The notes under the pieces were generated by a model. It worked only from the letters and a program-made list of their open reading frames with translations. It was not told where the DNA came from and searched no databases. From assembly GCA_027064785.1 (NCBI GenBank), contig JAMOPE010000189.1, forward strand, positions 1 to 11,431: a DNA stretch of 11,431 bases, given 5' to 3'. Source of the DNA: Geobacteraceae bacterium (lineage in GTDB: Bacteria > Desulfobacterota > Desulfuromonadia > Desulfuromonadales > Geopsychrobacteraceae). Position numbers and translations under genes: made by a program. The first letter of the stretch is position 1. Every line of letters begins with the position of its first letter. This document shows positions 1 to 7,865 of this stretch, piece after piece.

Positions 1-39
1 AAGCACTGAGACCCACAACCCTTTTGTCTCGGTTTTTAC

Positions 40-1395
40 TTAGTTGAGTAGCTCAACACGAAGTGTAGAACCCGCATCATGCCGAGCGGTCGCATGGCGG
101 GAGCGGCGCATGCCAACAATCCAAAGAATTGTCTCTCCGGCAACCAGTAACGGGGTCGTCGATCGCACCTCTAATTCGACCTTATTATCGGCAAAAAACC
201 GCTTTAAGCGCTTATGCCCCGACATTCCCAGAGGTTCAAACTGATCACCCGGTTGCCAGCTACGAATACGCAATGGCGGCAGAAGCTCGGTCAAAGAAAA
301 CTCCGCAACACCTAGAGATTCGCCCTCCAGTTCATCCCCTATCGTTGTTCTGATTACCCGACCATCGGGGAGTGCCACTTCACCACCGGGAATCAGTGAC
401 AAATCAAAAGGCTCTGCCACAACTGGAGCTTTTTGACGAATCCAGAGGACATCATAGCGGCGTGCAACCCAACAGCCCGGCAAATCAAGTTGCGCCTGGC
501 TTCGTGCTGCATAAAGCAGCCCCTCAACGGCCCCAAGGTGTATGGTCTCAATCGCCTGAAGATCTCCACGCACCCGGTGCAACCCCTCACGAAGCAGGCG
601 TAACCGCAACGCCTGATGGCATTGGAGCAACGACGAACGATCCAAGCGAATGCCATCATCGGTTGAAATCGCCAATGAGTCAAAATGGCGCTCAACTTCA
701 AACCGCCAGTAATCTTCCTCAACTTGACACTGGCGGGTCAAACGTCCGACAGAAGAGGAAAAGACCGGATTGATCTCCGCCAGCTGGGGAATGATCTGTG
801 TACGCAACCGATTACGCAGAAAACGATGATCACAGTTGGATTCGTCTTCAACCCATGTCAGCTGATGCGCTTCGGCATACTGTAAAATATCTACACGGCG
901 ACACTCCAGCAATGGTCGCCACCATATTCCGGATAAAACCCGCATAGCAGCCAAACCACTCAACCCGCTTCCACGCAACAGACGGAGCAAAAATGTTTCG
1001 ACCTGATCATCCTGATGGTGTGCGAGAGCAATCAGATCTGCATCAAGGTCTCCGGCAAGTTGCTGCAAAAAACTTCTCCGTACCTGTCGACCCGCCATTT
1101 CGAGGCTGAGATGTTGCTCTTTCGCCAACAAGGGAACGTCACACGCTTCGATATAACAGGAAAGCCCCCAACGACGACTCAACTGCCGGACAAAATCGGC
1201 ATCAGCAGAACTTTCCCGGCGAATCTGATGATCAAGATGGGCGACACTGAGAGAAATCCCACAATCTGCCGTCAACGAGTGCAGTACGTGAAGCAAAACA
1301 ACCGAATCGACACCACCCGATACCGCAACAAGAATATGACAATCTTCCTTGGGTAAAGAAGCAACAACAGATGCTTTGAGTGGTAATGAGCCCAT
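40..1395 (-). CDS. tilS: tRNA(Ile)-lysidine synthetase TilS
   Basis: This cytoplasmic enzyme uses ATP and lysine to convert C34 of tRNA-Ile2 (anticodon CAU) to lysidine, so that the tRNA reads AUA and is charged with isoleucine instead of methionine. The 451-residue protein has the N-terminal PP-loop ATPase motif SGGVDS at residues 26-31. It also has the family block AHHQDDQVETFLLRLLRGSG at about 125-144 and DESN...R.R.R at about 184-198. The C-terminal TilS domain spans about 375-447 and contains the R-x-W-x-P-G-D-x-F and G-x-K-x-L-K-R-F-F patterns. The length is typical of full-length TilS. The ATG lies five bases after an AGGG ribosome-binding site, and the PP-loop falls where expected for this start. 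The gene sits just downstream of two CAU-anticodon tRNA genes and a terminator; no convincing promoter of its own was seen. In related deltaproteobacteria ftsH often follows, but the window ends first. Confidence 0.96.
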   Translation of the reverse strand: MGSLPLKASVVASLPKEDCHILVAVSGGVDSVVLLHVLHSLTADCGISLSVAHLDHQIRRESSADADFVRQLSRRWGLSCYIEACDVPLLAKEQHLSLEMAGRQVRRSFLQQLAGDLDADLIALAHHQDDQVETFLLRLLRGSGLSGLAAMRVLSGIWWRPLLECRRVDILQYAEAHQLTWVEDESNCDHRFLRNRLRTQIIPQLAEINPVFSSSVGRLTRQCQVEEDYWRFEVERHFDSLAISTDDGIRLDRSSLLQCHQALRLRLLREGLHRVRGDLQAIETIHLGAVEGLLYAARSQAQLDLPGCWVARRYDVLWIRQKAPVVAEPFDLSLIPGGEVALPDGRVIRTTIGDELEGESLGVAEFSLTELLPPLRIRSWQPGDQFEPLGMSGHKRLKRFFADNKVELEVRSTTPLLVAGETILWIVGMRRSRHATARHDAGSTLRVELLN

Positions 1396-1444
1396 AACAA
1401 CCCTGTCAACAAAACGATTTCATGAAAAAAGAAAACTATAAACG

Positions 1445-1476
1445 AAAAAAGCCTTCCCCGATAGCGGGAAAGGCTT
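1445..1476 (-). terminator. Intrinsic terminator after the tRNA pair
   Basis: On the minus strand a 12-bp stem (AAGCCTTTCCCG paired with CGGGGAAGGCTT, one G-U wobble) with a four-base CTAT loop is followed by six T residues. It begins five bases after the encoded CCA of tRNA-Met, so it fits the end of the tRNA transcript and separates it from tilS. The plus strand has no T-run on the other side, so it looks one-directional. Confidence 0.92.
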
Positions 1477-1481
1477 AAAAA

Positions 1482-1558
1482 TGGTGGCGGTGCAGAGATT
1501 CGAACTCCGGACACTGCGGATATGAGCCGCATGCTCTAACCAACTGAGCTACACCGCC
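1482..1558 (-). tRNA. tRNA-Met (CAU), elongator type
   Basis: This is a 77-nt cloverleaf with the 3' CCA encoded. The acceptor stem is GGCGGTG paired with CACCGCC, with discriminator A. The anticodon stem is TGCGG/CCGCA with loop CTCATAT, giving anticodon CAU. The T arm has the TTCGAAT loop and one G-U pair. CAU tRNAs can be initiator Met, elongator Met or Ile2. The paired first base excludes the initiator type. Pairs 4-69 and 5-68 are G-C, not the C-G pairs known as TilS determinants in E. coli tRNA-Ile2, and the acceptor half is the same as I recall for Bacillus elongator tRNA-Met. Elongator Met is therefore preferred, with Ile2 a less likely alternative. It lies 36 bases after tRNA-fMet and is probably cotranscribed with it. 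Confidence 0.9.
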
Positions 1559-1594
1559 AAACTTATTTGAACCTCCAGAGGAGGATTTCAGCTT

Positions 1595-1671
<77 letters not shown>

Positions 1672-1684
1672 ACACGAGCACTGG

Positions 1685-1713
1685 AAAATAGACGTCGAGA
1701 CCGAAAATGTCAA
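1685..1713 (-). promoter_or_regulatory. Sigma70-type promoter of the tRNA-fMet/tRNA-Met unit
   Basis: On the minus strand a perfect -35 TTGACA (1708-1713) is separated by exactly 17 bases from a -10 TATTTT (1685-1690). The -10 ends 13 bases before the tRNA-fMet 5' end, placing transcription start in a short leader. A T-rich stretch lies just upstream of the -35 and could help polymerase binding. It sits in the gap after the SPOR gene stop codon. This is the only convincing promoter seen in the window. Confidence 0.88.
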
Positions 1714-1738
1714 GAGAAAAAACACCTCTTTTGCCTGC

Positions 1739-2479
1739 TTACTGGCGAGAAATAAATCCTTTGATCTTCTCATTCTTCTCCAAGTGTTTTTGCGCTGCTT
1801 TTGCTGCAGTCGCATCGACATAGGGCCCAATGCGAACCCGATACCACAACCCCTTTTTACCCAGATCAGCTTCGACAACAAAAGCAGGATAACCTTTCCC
1901 AAGCATCTTCTTTTTTAACGCAACAGCGTCACCAGCTGTTCCAAATGAACCGATCTGCACAGCATGACTACCACCTGCAACAACCTTCGGCATTCCCGTT
2001 GAGGACTGCGTTGTCTCAACAACTTTCGGGGCGGTCTTTTTCTCGACCGTTTTTTCTACCATAGCAAGTTTTTTCTTCACAATCGGCTGGGCAGGCAGAT
2101 CAATCGGAGGCTTCGCCGGCTCAGCAACTTTTTCTTCTGCTGGAGGAAGATTGATCCCGCTCCCCAAAGGAACGGTTTCTTTACCCAGATCATCATAAAA
2201 GCTCAGCTTAGGCTCATCCTTAACGACCTGTTCGGTCACATCAGGAGCAACTTTCGGGCTGGGAGAAACAGCTTTAGGAGGAGTTGCCGCAGGGAGTTGG
2301 GCGACCAAAACTTTCTCGGCATGGCTGGCCTTTTGTGCCAGATCACGTTCGGCTCCCCGTCGCCCGACGATGACGCCGAGAGTAAAACTGGCAAGAGAAA
2401 CGGCCAGGACCAGCACCAGTAAAATAACTGCCTGGCGCTTTTCCATCCGCCGCTGCGTCCGTGTTTTTTGTGTCCCCAT
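1739..2479 (-). CDS. FtsN-like SPOR-domain membrane protein
   Basis: This is a probable inner-membrane cell-envelope or division protein that binds septal peptidoglycan through its SPOR domain, which in the family recognises glycan strands lacking stem peptides. The 246-residue protein has a short basic cytoplasmic start, one membrane segment at about residues 17-38, a Pro/Lys/Ala/Glu-rich periplasmic linker at about 60-165, and a C-terminal SPOR domain at about 171-246 with VQIGSF (174-179) and YRVRIGPY (213-220). A FYDDL motif at 94-98 resembles the FY-x-x-L element that I recall in SPOR proteins encoded beside argS. This is the FtsN layout, and argS-SPOR(ftsN) adjacency also occurs in Pseudomonas-type genomes. 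The ATG follows a GGGAGAG ribosome-binding site 17 bp after the argS stop, suggesting cotranscription. It could instead be a DedD- or DamX-like SPOR protein. Confidence 0.88.
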   Translation of the reverse strand: MGTQKTRTQRRMEKRQAVILLVLVLAVSLASFTLGVIVGRRGAERDLAQKASHAEKVLVAQLPAATPPKAVSPSPKVAPDVTEQVVKDEPKLSFYDDLGKETVPLGSGINLPPAEEKVAEPAKPPIDLPAQPIVKKKLAMVEKTVEKKTAPKVVETTQSSTGMPKVVAGGSHAVQIGSFGTAGDAVALKKKMLGKGYPAFVVEADLGKKGLWYRVRIGPYVDATAAKAAQKHLEKNEKIKGFISRQ

Positions 2480-2496
2480 GATTCTCTCCCTTTATT

Positions 2497-4158
2497 CTAC
2501 ATGCGGTCTGGAGCCGACAGCCCCAGCAAGCTCAAAGCATTCGCTAAAACAATCCGGACGGAATTCACCAGATAGAGCCGCGCCAGAGATGTCGCTGTAT
2601 CATCGACAAGAACCCGATGGCGATTATAGTAACTATGGAACTGCGCTGCGAGATCCTGCAGGTAGAAAATAACCCGATGCGGTTCATAATTCAACGCCGC
2701 ATTCACAACTGTTTCAGGATAGCGGGCCAATTGTTTAACCAAAGCCAGTTCATCCGCTAATTCGAGACAGCTGTAATCGATTTTCCCTTTTTCCGGCAAT
2801 ACAATACCCGCTTCAGCAGCATTGCGATTGATACTGCACACCCGGGCATGGGCATATTGGACATAATAAACAGGATTATCACTGCTCTGCTGTTTTGCCA
2901 ATTCCAGATCAAAATCGAGTTGGCTGTCACAACGTCGCATCAAAAAGAAGAAACGGCAGGCGTCCCGACCCACTTCACCGACAACGTCTTTCAGGGTGAT
3001 GAAATTCCCCGAACGTTTCCCCATAATGTAAGGTTTGCCGTCACGCAGCAGGTTGACCATCTGGATCAGCAACACTTCAAGATCTTCGGGGGCATGCCCA
3101 AGACCCGACAACATCGCTTTCATCCGCGGGATATAGCCATGGTGGTCAGCACCCCAGACATCAATCACCCGGTCAAAACCACGATCAAATTTTTCCATAT
3201 GATAGGCGACATCGGAGGCAAAATAGGTATAACTGCCATCCGACTTAATCAACACCCGATCTTTGTCGTCACCAAACTCAGTTGTCCGTAACCACAGAGC
3301 ATCATCCTGCTCAAAAGAAAGGCCTTTATCAGCAAGTTTTTTCAGCTCCTGATCAACCATATCACGATCATAAAGGCTCTTTTCACTGTACCAGTTGTCA
3401 AACTCGATCCCGAAATCTTTGAGATCGGCTTCAATCCATTTGAGAATTTCCTTAATGCCGAAGCGGGCACAGCGTTCGATTGCTTCCTCTTCTGCGACAC
3501 CGATCAACTCATCGTGCTCTGCCCGATACTGAGCTGCAAGTTCAGTCACATACGGAGCCTGATAGCCATCTTCTGGAAAATCGATCTTTTCACCTTGTAG
3601 TTCACGCAGACGCAGCAGAATCGACCGCCCCAACGTCTGAATCTGGTTCCCGGCATCATTGATATAATATTCCCGCTGGACCTCAAATCCGGCGGCCTGA
3701 AGAACCGCGGCAACAGCATCACCAACAACAGCTCCCCGACCATGCCCGATGTGGAGTGGACCGGTCGGATTGGCACTGACAAATTCAACCTGAATTTTTG
3801 TACCGTGGCCGACATCACTGCGACCATAGGTGCTGCCCTGTTCAACCACGCGGTCAAGAACTTCGTACCAGCAAGTTGCCGCGAGACGAAAATTAATAAA
3901 TCCCGGCCCGGCAATTTCAATCTTGTCACACAGAGGATTTCCCTCCAGTGCAGCAACCAGCGCTTCAGCGATTTTGCGGGGGGGCTTGCGTTCCGGCTTT
4001 GCCAGCATCATTGCCAGATTGGTTGAAAAATCACCGTGATCGGCATTCTTTGGGATTTCGAGCTGAATTTCCCCGGGTCTTTCACCCGAGTCAAGCGTTC
4101 CGTCGGAGTAACATTGCTTTAACGCAGTTTGTATTGCCTGCCGTAACTGTTCTTTCAT
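2497..4158 (-). CDS. argS: Arginyl-tRNA synthetase
   Basis: This class I aminoacyl-tRNA synthetase attaches arginine to tRNA-Arg using ATP, and the family needs tRNA bound for amino-acid activation. The 553-residue length is normal. An N-terminal tRNA-binding (Add-1) domain covers about 1-110. The HIGH signature lies at 136-139 within ANPTGPLHIGHGRG. The block WGADHHGYIPRMK is at 335-347, and a DALR anticodon-binding domain runs from about 430 to the end (LLGLSAPDRM). The KMSKS position reads IMGKRSG (378-384), degenerate as is common in ArgRS. The start overlaps the stop of the upstream ftsB-like gene as ATGA, and an AGGA site six bases upstream (4165-4168) supports it, so translation is likely coupled. 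Confidence 0.98.
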   Translation of the reverse strand: MKEQLRQAIQTALKQCYSDGTLDSGERPGEIQLEIPKNADHGDFSTNLAMMLAKPERKPPRKIAEALVAALEGNPLCDKIEIAGPGFINFRLAATCWYEVLDRVVEQGSTYGRSDVGHGTKIQVEFVSANPTGPLHIGHGRGAVVGDAVAAVLQAAGFEVQREYYINDAGNQIQTLGRSILLRLRELQGEKIDFPEDGYQAPYVTELAAQYRAEHDELIGVAEEEAIERCARFGIKEILKWIEADLKDFGIEFDNWYSEKSLYDRDMVDQELKKLADKGLSFEQDDALWLRTTEFGDDKDRVLIKSDGSYTYFASDVAYHMEKFDRGFDRVIDVWGADHHGYIPRMKAMLSGLGHAPEDLEVLLIQMVNLLRDGKPYIMGKRSGNFITLKDVVGEVGRDACRFFFLMRRCDSQLDFDLELAKQQSSDNPVYYVQYAHARVCSINRNAAEAGIVLPEKGKIDYSCLELADELALVKQLARYPETVVNAALNYEPHRVIFYLQDLAAQFHSYYNRHRVLVDDTATSLARLYLVNSVRIVLANALSLLGLSAPDRM

Positions 4159-4493
4159 TTTTTATCCTGTCCGTGATCTTCAAGTTCACTGTCGGGAATA
4201 TGGTAAATCAATTCACCCTCACGCACCATCCCGAGTTTTGTTCGGGCCAGATGCTCCCAATAGTTTTTATCGGTCCGTAATCGTTCTATTTCGTCACGTA
4301 AATTGTCCTGCTGGCGTTGTAAATCGGCGAGTTGCTCTTCCAGATGATGCTTCTGTTCTTCGGCCTGAAGAATCCGCAGCACTCCCCGGTTCCCGAAAAC
4401 AGCAAAGGCAAACATAGATGCAATGGCAATCAATAGACAGACGGTTAGAAGATTTTTCCTTTTTCCGTCTTTCTGTTCACGAATTGCCGTCAT
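4155..4493 (-). CDS. ftsB: FtsB/DivIC-family septum formation initiator
   Basis: This small bitopic division protein is expected to form the FtsQLB-type complex that activates septal peptidoglycan synthesis. The 112 residues comprise a basic cytoplasmic start, one membrane segment at about 14-34, FGNRG (33-37, matching the FG-x-x-G after the FtsB membrane helix), a heptad-rich coiled coil at about 40-75, and the family signature ARTKLGMVREGELIYHIP at 83-100. The ATG follows a GGGGTGAG ribosome-binding site, 15 bp after the lptD stop, and the stop overlaps the argS start by four bases. FtsB and DivIC cannot be separated by sequence alone here; the Gram-negative context and FG-x-x-G favour FtsB. 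Its partners FtsL and FtsQ are not in the window. Confidence 0.87.
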   Translation of the reverse strand: MTAIREQKDGKRKNLLTVCLLIAIASMFAFAVFGNRGVLRILQAEEQKHHLEEQLADLQRQQDNLRDEIERLRTDKNYWEHLARTKLGMVREGELIYHIPDSELEDHGQDKK

Positions 4494-4508
4494 AGCTCAC
4501 CCCATGGT

Positions 4509-6566
4509 TCAGATCCCCCCCAAGCTACCACCGCCACCTCCGACAGAACCAATCCCGCGCATTGTAAATGTCAACATGATCGATTGATCATCCTCACGAT
4601 CACTGTACGTCAGCAAAGCACTCCAGCATTGTTGGCGATATTCAATACCGACGACCTGTTCCAACTGATCGTTTGTCGAAAAATCGTAGCGCTGCTCGTA
4701 GGTCAGATAGATGGGACGCAAAAAAGCCAGACTCAGATTCACAGAACCATAATCGACATCGTTATCGGGGTCATAATGGTAACCAAGCTTGAAGGAATTT
4801 TCATTCTGATCCCAGATACGTCCGGCAACCTCGGCCTTCACCCACTCACCCGAATCGACATCCAGAGTTGAGTCGGTCTTCAAAGACAACCAACCCGTCG
4901 GCAGAAGCAATGCCTCGAAGCGCAGATCCTGAAACCGCTGCTCGCTGGCTTCATCGGTCAGATCATAAATTTGTGACAACCGAAGATAGAGGAACTCCCG
5001 ATATTCGGGGGTACCATTATCATCAAAGCGGAGGGTAAAGCGTTGTACCAATGCATATTCAAGCTGATTCTTTTTGTCAATCCGGTCATAACTGTCAAAA
5101 TCGGGAAGGAGGTCCTGATCAACCTCTGGGATGTAGCGATATGTCACCTCAGGCTCAAGGGAATGACGGAGCAGCCCTGCAAAGCCAAGCGGTTGCCGAT
5201 ACACCCGCTCCAGCCGGGTACTCACCCGGGTGGAAAATTCAGCCGTTCCTTCCTGATCCGACGCTGAGCCATCACTCAACCCCCAATAATAACGCTGTCG
5301 ATAACTGGCCTCGGGCGCAATATCAAAAACATCCCACAGCTTGATGTTCGCAGCCAGCAGTGGCCGGACCATCAAGCGCTCACCTCGCAATCCTTCCTGT
5401 CGCCAGAAGTGGCTGTACTGGGTGTTAAAAGCATAATAGAAAGGAGTTTCTACGATACGTTGCCGGGTCACATCAAACGTGATCCGCGGGAGCAGTTGCA
5501 AAGTTTCATCATCGTCAACTTCAAGGTCTTTCGTGTACTTTATCAGGCCGATTAAGCTATATTGTTTCCAGTGCTTACCCAAAGAAAATGTCGATTCAAC
5601 CTTGTCCTTGTTATACTCCTCAGCGACCGTACCAAAATCCTGGAAATACTCGTCATCATTGACATATTCAACATCCGCGACCATCCTGACACCACCCGGC
5701 AGCTGACCATCGTGTTGCCACTCCACCGCATAACGTTCTTCGTCAATATCGACACCATCAACCTGATTGACATCAATGTGGTAGAAACGTGCCTCACCGC
5801 CATTCGTTTTACCAAAGATATAGCGGTATTCAACCCCCTTCCCCCATCCCATTTCGGAGAGATAATCGAGATAAAGGGTCGCATCCTGATTGACTCCCAG
5901 GACCTGATAATAGGCTGCGCCGTAATGAAATCCCCGTTTCGAAGAATAGCCAACTGCCGGGATCAGCAGCCCCGACTCACGCTCACTCTTCACCGGATAA
6001 ATCATGTAGGGAAAATAAAGAGACGGAATATCTTTGAGATAAAAAAGGGTGTGTTTAGCACGGGCATATCCGCCCAAGGTCACATCAACCTGGCTGGCTC
6101 CAAACTTCCATGACGGTACATCCCCGCCGCAGGTTGTAAAAGTACCATTTATAATCCGATAATCCTGCTCTCCGCGCCGTTCTATCGAATCCCCAGAAAC
6201 ATAGAGATTTGACTCCCGCAAATAGAACCGTCCATTTTCAACCGTTCCTGTTCTTTTTTGCAGGTTATAGCGTGCTTTTTCACCAAATAATTCTTCATCG
6301 GGAGAGGTTAACTGCACATCCCCTTCAGCAGTAATTTCACCACTGACCTGATTCCATTCAAGAATCTGGCTGCGAACCTCAAGATCACCCTGCGTCAAAT
6401 GGACATCACCACTCGCGTGATAGACCCCGGTATCCTTATCGTAGCTCAGCTCATCAGCTTCAAGCTGAACCGGTTGCTCGGTCTCACCGACCTGCTTCCA
6501 GTCAGCCGCAAAAGCCGGAACAGAAACACAGCAAAAAGACAAAAGTATTAAAAAACGTATCAACAT
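4509..6566 (-). CDS. lptD: LPS-assembly outer-membrane protein LptD
   Basis: LptD forms, with lipoprotein LptE, the outer-membrane gate that inserts lipopolysaccharide into the outer leaflet. The 685-residue precursor starts with a signal peptide (hydrophobic 2-16, likely cleaved at AFA|ADW after residue 20). An OstA/LptA-like beta-jellyroll (about 32-140, with VQLEADELSYDKDTGVYHASG) receives LPS from LptA. The barrel follows, and the family element RHSLEPEVTYRYIPE (467-481) is clear. After signal cleavage only two cysteines remain: C146 in TFTTCGGD and C647 in RQQCW. They align by context with E. coli C173 and C725. A glycine-rich tail (674-684) ends the protein. Weak ribosome binding (ACGGAT) overlaps the folC stop nine bases upstream, suggesting coupling to folC. 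The protein is shorter than the 784-residue E. coli form. Confidence 0.96.
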   Translation of the reverse strand: MLIRFLILLSFCCVSVPAFAADWKQVGETEQPVQLEADELSYDKDTGVYHASGDVHLTQGDLEVRSQILEWNQVSGEITAEGDVQLTSPDEELFGEKARYNLQKRTGTVENGRFYLRESNLYVSGDSIERRGEQDYRIINGTFTTCGGDVPSWKFGASQVDVTLGGYARAKHTLFYLKDIPSLYFPYMIYPVKSERESGLLIPAVGYSSKRGFHYGAAYYQVLGVNQDATLYLDYLSEMGWGKGVEYRYIFGKTNGGEARFYHIDVNQVDGVDIDEERYAVEWQHDGQLPGGVRMVADVEYVNDDEYFQDFGTVAEEYNKDKVESTFSLGKHWKQYSLIGLIKYTKDLEVDDDETLQLLPRITFDVTRQRIVETPFYYAFNTQYSHFWRQEGLRGERLMVRPLLAANIKLWDVFDIAPEASYRQRYYWGLSDGSASDQEGTAEFSTRVSTRLERVYRQPLGFAGLLRHSLEPEVTYRYIPEVDQDLLPDFDSYDRIDKKNQLEYALVQRFTLRFDDNGTPEYREFLYLRLSQIYDLTDEASEQRFQDLRFEALLLPTGWLSLKTDSTLDVDSGEWVKAEVAGRIWDQNENSFKLGYHYDPDNDVDYGSVNLSLAFLRPIYLTYEQRYDFSTNDQLEQVVGIEYRQQCWSALLTYSDREDDQSIMLTFTMRGIGSVGGGGGSLGGI

Positions 6567-6575
6567 GAATATCCG

Positions 6576-7859
6576 TCAATTGATTAGTGCTGGTATCCGG
6601 GGTTCAGGAAGGAGAATCTCTCTCACGGCAGCAACCAAAAACAATGATCCTGCCACCAAAATTGTCTCGCCGGGCAACCTGTTTTCCCGTGCAGCATTCA
6701 GGGCAGCAAGAGGTTCAACGTAACTGTCGGCTAAAATACCCGACTTTTGTCCCAGTTGCACCAGTTTTTCTACAGAAACAGCCTCATCAACCGGGGGGGG
6801 GGTTGCGTAAAGGCATTGAACAAACGGGAGAAGTTGCGCTAGCAGCAATTCAGCCTGTTTATCTGCCTTGCATCCCACCACCAGATGAACCCGGTTCAAC
6901 TGGTGCCGCGACAGATAACCTGCCAAAGCTTTGGCTCCGGCAGGGTTATGCGCCCCATCGAGAAGAATCTGATCCGGCAGCCATTCCAGCCGTCCCGGCC
7001 AGCGTACTGTTTCTAAACCTGAGCGAATCATATCGCCAGACAGGAGAAGATTTTTTTCCTCGGCGAGGAGATTGGCTGCCGCGGCAGCCAATGCCAAATT
7101 CTGTTGCTGATGTTCCCCAACCAATATTGGCTGAATATCTTCCAGGAGAAAACCTTTTCCCGAGACAGAAAAGGTGTCACGCCTATTGTCGCAGTCGTAA
7201 TCTTTGCCAAAACATAACAAGGGACACCCCACCTGATCCGCCTGCCGGGTCAGAATCTCATCAACAGTTTTTTCCTGATACCCGCTGACAACAGTAATTC
7301 CTGGCTTAAAAATTCCAGCCTTTTCTGCAGCGATATCCTGTAAATTCCCACCAAGATAGGCAGTGTGATCAAGGGAGATCGGGGTCACGACGCAAAGTTC
7401 AGGAGCGACAACATTGGTTGCATCCAAGCGACCGCCCAATCCGGTTTCAAGAATCACCCATTCGACACCGCTCCGTTGAAAAAATAGCAGCGCAAGTGCT
7501 GTCGTAAACTCAAAAAAAGTCGTCCGTAACTCTTCTGCGTACGGACGCAACTCTTCAATCAGAGAAGCAACATCAATCTCGCTGATCGGTCGGGTATCAA
7601 TCCTGACCCGCTCAGTAAAGCTATGAAGGTGGGGAGAGGTATACAGTCCGGCCGGAATCTTGGCAGCATGAAAAATTCCGGCAAGTGCCGCAGCCGTTGA
7701 GCCTTTACCATTCGTACCGGCGACATGAATAATCCGCAGATTCCTCTGCGGATTTCCAATCCGGGATAAAAGTTCCCGGGTATTTTCGAGACCGAGCTTA
7801 ATCCCGAAAAACTGCAATGAATACAGATAATCAAGACTTTCCTGATAGCTCTGTGGCAT
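6576..7859 (-). CDS. folC: Folylpolyglutamate / dihydrofolate synthase FolC
   Basis: This cytoplasmic ligase of the Mur superfamily adds glutamate to folates and, in bifunctional members, makes dihydrofolate from dihydropteroate. The 427 residues show the P-loop GTNGKGST (48-55), YTSPHL (73-78), FTERVRID (81-88), the block LETGLGGRLDATN (137-149), AEKAGIFK (178-185), HQQQNLALA (250-258), DGAHNP (301-306) and a C-terminal GSLFLVAAVRE (404-414). Both domains are complete. Whether it is bifunctional cannot be settled from motifs alone. The ATG lies six bases after the accD stop and has no good Shine-Dalgarno, so translation probably depends on coupling to accD; the N-terminus MPQSYQESLDYLY fits the family start. 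A run of ten C residues encodes part of T353-P356, in the C-terminal domain. trpA-accD-folC linkage is common in proteobacteria. Confidence 0.96.
   Translation of the reverse strand: MPQSYQESLDYLYSLQFFGIKLGLENTRELLSRIGNPQRNLRIIHVAGTNGKGSTAAALAGIFHAAKIPAGLYTSPHLHSFTERVRIDTRPISEIDVASLIEELRPYAEELRTTFFEFTTALALLFFQRSGVEWVILETGLGGRLDATNVVAPELCVVTPISLDHTAYLGGNLQDIAAEKAGIFKPGITVVSGYQEKTVDEILTRQADQVGCPLLCFGKDYDCDNRRDTFSVSGKGFLLEDIQPILVGEHQQQNLALAAAAANLLAEEKNLLLSGDMIRSGLETVRWPGRLEWLPDQILLDGAHNPAGAKALAGYLSRHQLNRVHLVVGCKADKQAELLLAQLLPFVQCLYATPPPVDEAVSVEKLVQLGQKSGILADSYVEPLAALNAARENRLPGETILVAGSLFLVAAVREILLPEPRIPALIN
6793..6802 (-). repeat. Ten-base homopolymer inside folC
   Basis: The plus strand carries ten consecutive G residues, read as ten C residues in the folC coding strand (ACC CCC CCC CCG, Thr-Pro-Pro-Pro, residues 353-356). 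It is the longest G/C homopolymer I noticed in the window. The frame is intact at ten. Gain or loss of one base would shift the frame and replace about the last 70 residues. Whether the tract varies in length in the organism cannot be seen from one sequence. Confidence 0.9.
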
Positions 7860-7865
7860 CGATAA

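Noticed and set aside
6..37. Small inverted repeat CTGAGAC/GTCTCGG (13-base loop) followed on the plus strand by five T residues, just past the tilS stop
   Set aside because: The stem is seven pairs with a wobble and the loop is long, and the T-run is on the strand opposite to all genes seen here. It is too weak to call a terminator.
1272..1532. Minus-strand open frame of 86 codons containing SGVRISAPPP
   Set aside because: It runs through tRNA-Met, the terminator and into tilS in another frame. The SAPPP-type peptide is a typical tRNA-derived artefact.
1714..1738. Terminator for the SPOR operon before the tRNA promoter
   Set aside because: There is a T-rich run, but only a five-pair AAGAG/CTCTT stem with the T-run inside the loop, so no credible intrinsic terminator was found.
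5562..6113. Plus-strand open frame of 183 codons
   Set aside because: It is antisense to the lptD barrel region, with no recognisable domain.
6587..7288. Plus-strand open frame of 233 codons
   Set aside because: It lies wholly antisense to folC, has no recognisable domain, and its Pro/Gln/Arg-rich composition looks like a shadow of folC codon usage.
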